Of a stretch of DNA of 13,117 nt, positions 12,860-13,117 are shown in pieces. This stretch comes from JALZHR01 sp036389695. Lineage in GTDB: Bacteria > Acidobacteriota > Blastocatellia > Pyrinomonadales > Pyrinomonadaceae. Location: the NCBI GenBank assembly GCA_036389695.1, contig DASVWG010000403.1, positions 1-13,117 of the forward strand, given 5' to 3'. Position 1 is the first letter of the stretch, and every line of letters starts with the position of its first letter. Under the pieces are notes generated by a model that saw nothing but the letters and a program-made list of their open reading frames with translations, was not told the DNA's origin and did no database searches. Both the position numbers and the translations under genes were made by a program.

Positions 12860-13117
12860 ATGAAATTTCAGAATAGAAACTATTCGTGTAAATATCTCTG
12901 GTTTGTCGCGGTAATATTTGTGTTTGCTTTTGCGACAAACGGTTTCGCTCAATACAACACTTTCGACGGAAAATCCATCGAGCTTATCGCGCCGGATTCG
13001 GGCAATCGATGTGTCGCGGGCTTTGGCGGCAACCCGACGGTTAAAAGACTGCCGGGAAATACTGCCGCCGTGACCATCAAAGATTGCGCCGGAACTACCC
13101 TCGGAACCATTACCGAC
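12860..13117 (+). CDS. Secreted protein of unknown function, 3' end cut by window edge
   Basis: The first 86 codons of a gene that runs off the window. The start is well supported: AAGGAG lies 6 nt before the ATG at 12860. Residues 1-30 look like a signal peptide, with a basic N-terminus (MKFQNRNYSCKY), a hydrophobic core (LWFVAVIFVFAFA) and a likely cleavage after NGFA, before QYNTFDG. The mature part (DGKSIELIAPDSG, then FGGNPTVKRLPGN) contains two Cys, at about residues 53 and 78, that could form a disulfide. I do not recognise a domain. It has its own promoter and structured leader and is probably not part of the nucleoside operon. Confidence 0.8.
   Translation, partial: MKFQNRNYSCKYLWFVAVIFVFAFATNGFAQYNTFDGKSIELIAPDSGNRCVAGFGGNPTVKRLPGNTAAVTIKDCAGTTLGTITD

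Overview
The window looks like chromosomal DNA of a moderately GC-rich, Gram-negative-type bacterium. The best guess is Acidobacteriota, perhaps class Blastocatellia. This rests on the chaperone sequences, a receptor-type Ser/Thr kinase with a Thr-Pro linker, and short palindromic repeats in the gaps. It is an inference from general style, not a database result.

Left half, minus strand (1-6247): a protein-quality-control block, read right to left: hsp20, clpB, grpE, a Uma2-family nuclease-like gene, then groEL, whose 3' end is cut by the window edge. The genes are codirectional with gaps of 94, 139, 32 (or 2) and 86 bp. The main promoter is probably upstream of hsp20: TTGACA-N17-TATTAT, overlapped by an inverted repeat resembling the HspR operator HAIR and followed by a 16-bp hairpin at the predicted mRNA 5' end. 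dnaK, dnaJ and groES are not present. Two related palindromic repeats sit directly after the stop codons of hsp20 and clpB.

Right half, plus strand (6496-12688): a nucleoside uptake and salvage block. Two BmpD/YufPQ-type nucleoside ABC permeases overlap by ATGA and are followed 12 bp later by a transmembrane Ser/Thr kinase. Then come purine nucleoside phosphorylase, a four-helix-bundle (23S rRNA intervening-sequence type) protein gene, uridine kinase and cytidine deaminase. The permeases would import nucleosides. PNP would phosphorolyse purine nucleosides, Cdd would convert cytidine to uridine, and Udk would phosphorylate uridine/cytidine. The transporter ATPase and lipoprotein genes are not here.

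The most unusual feature is at 11061-11539. The four-helix-bundle gene is bracketed by two head-to-head arrays of four 7-bp units ((A/G)AAGGAC). The left array supplies the stop codon of pnp. The right array supplies the C-terminal tail of the four-helix protein and the purine-rich leader of udk. Two other repeat families in the window (2952-3027 and 5646-5716; 12191-12259) have the same architecture, head-to-head arrays of degenerate ~9-10-bp units, but carry no gene.

Right edge (12689-13117): a new transcription unit with a strong promoter, a structured leader of about 125 nt, a good ribosome binding site and the first 86 codons of a secreted protein of unknown function. No gap without a gene exceeds 300 bp. 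I saw no tRNA, rRNA, CRISPR array or transposase.
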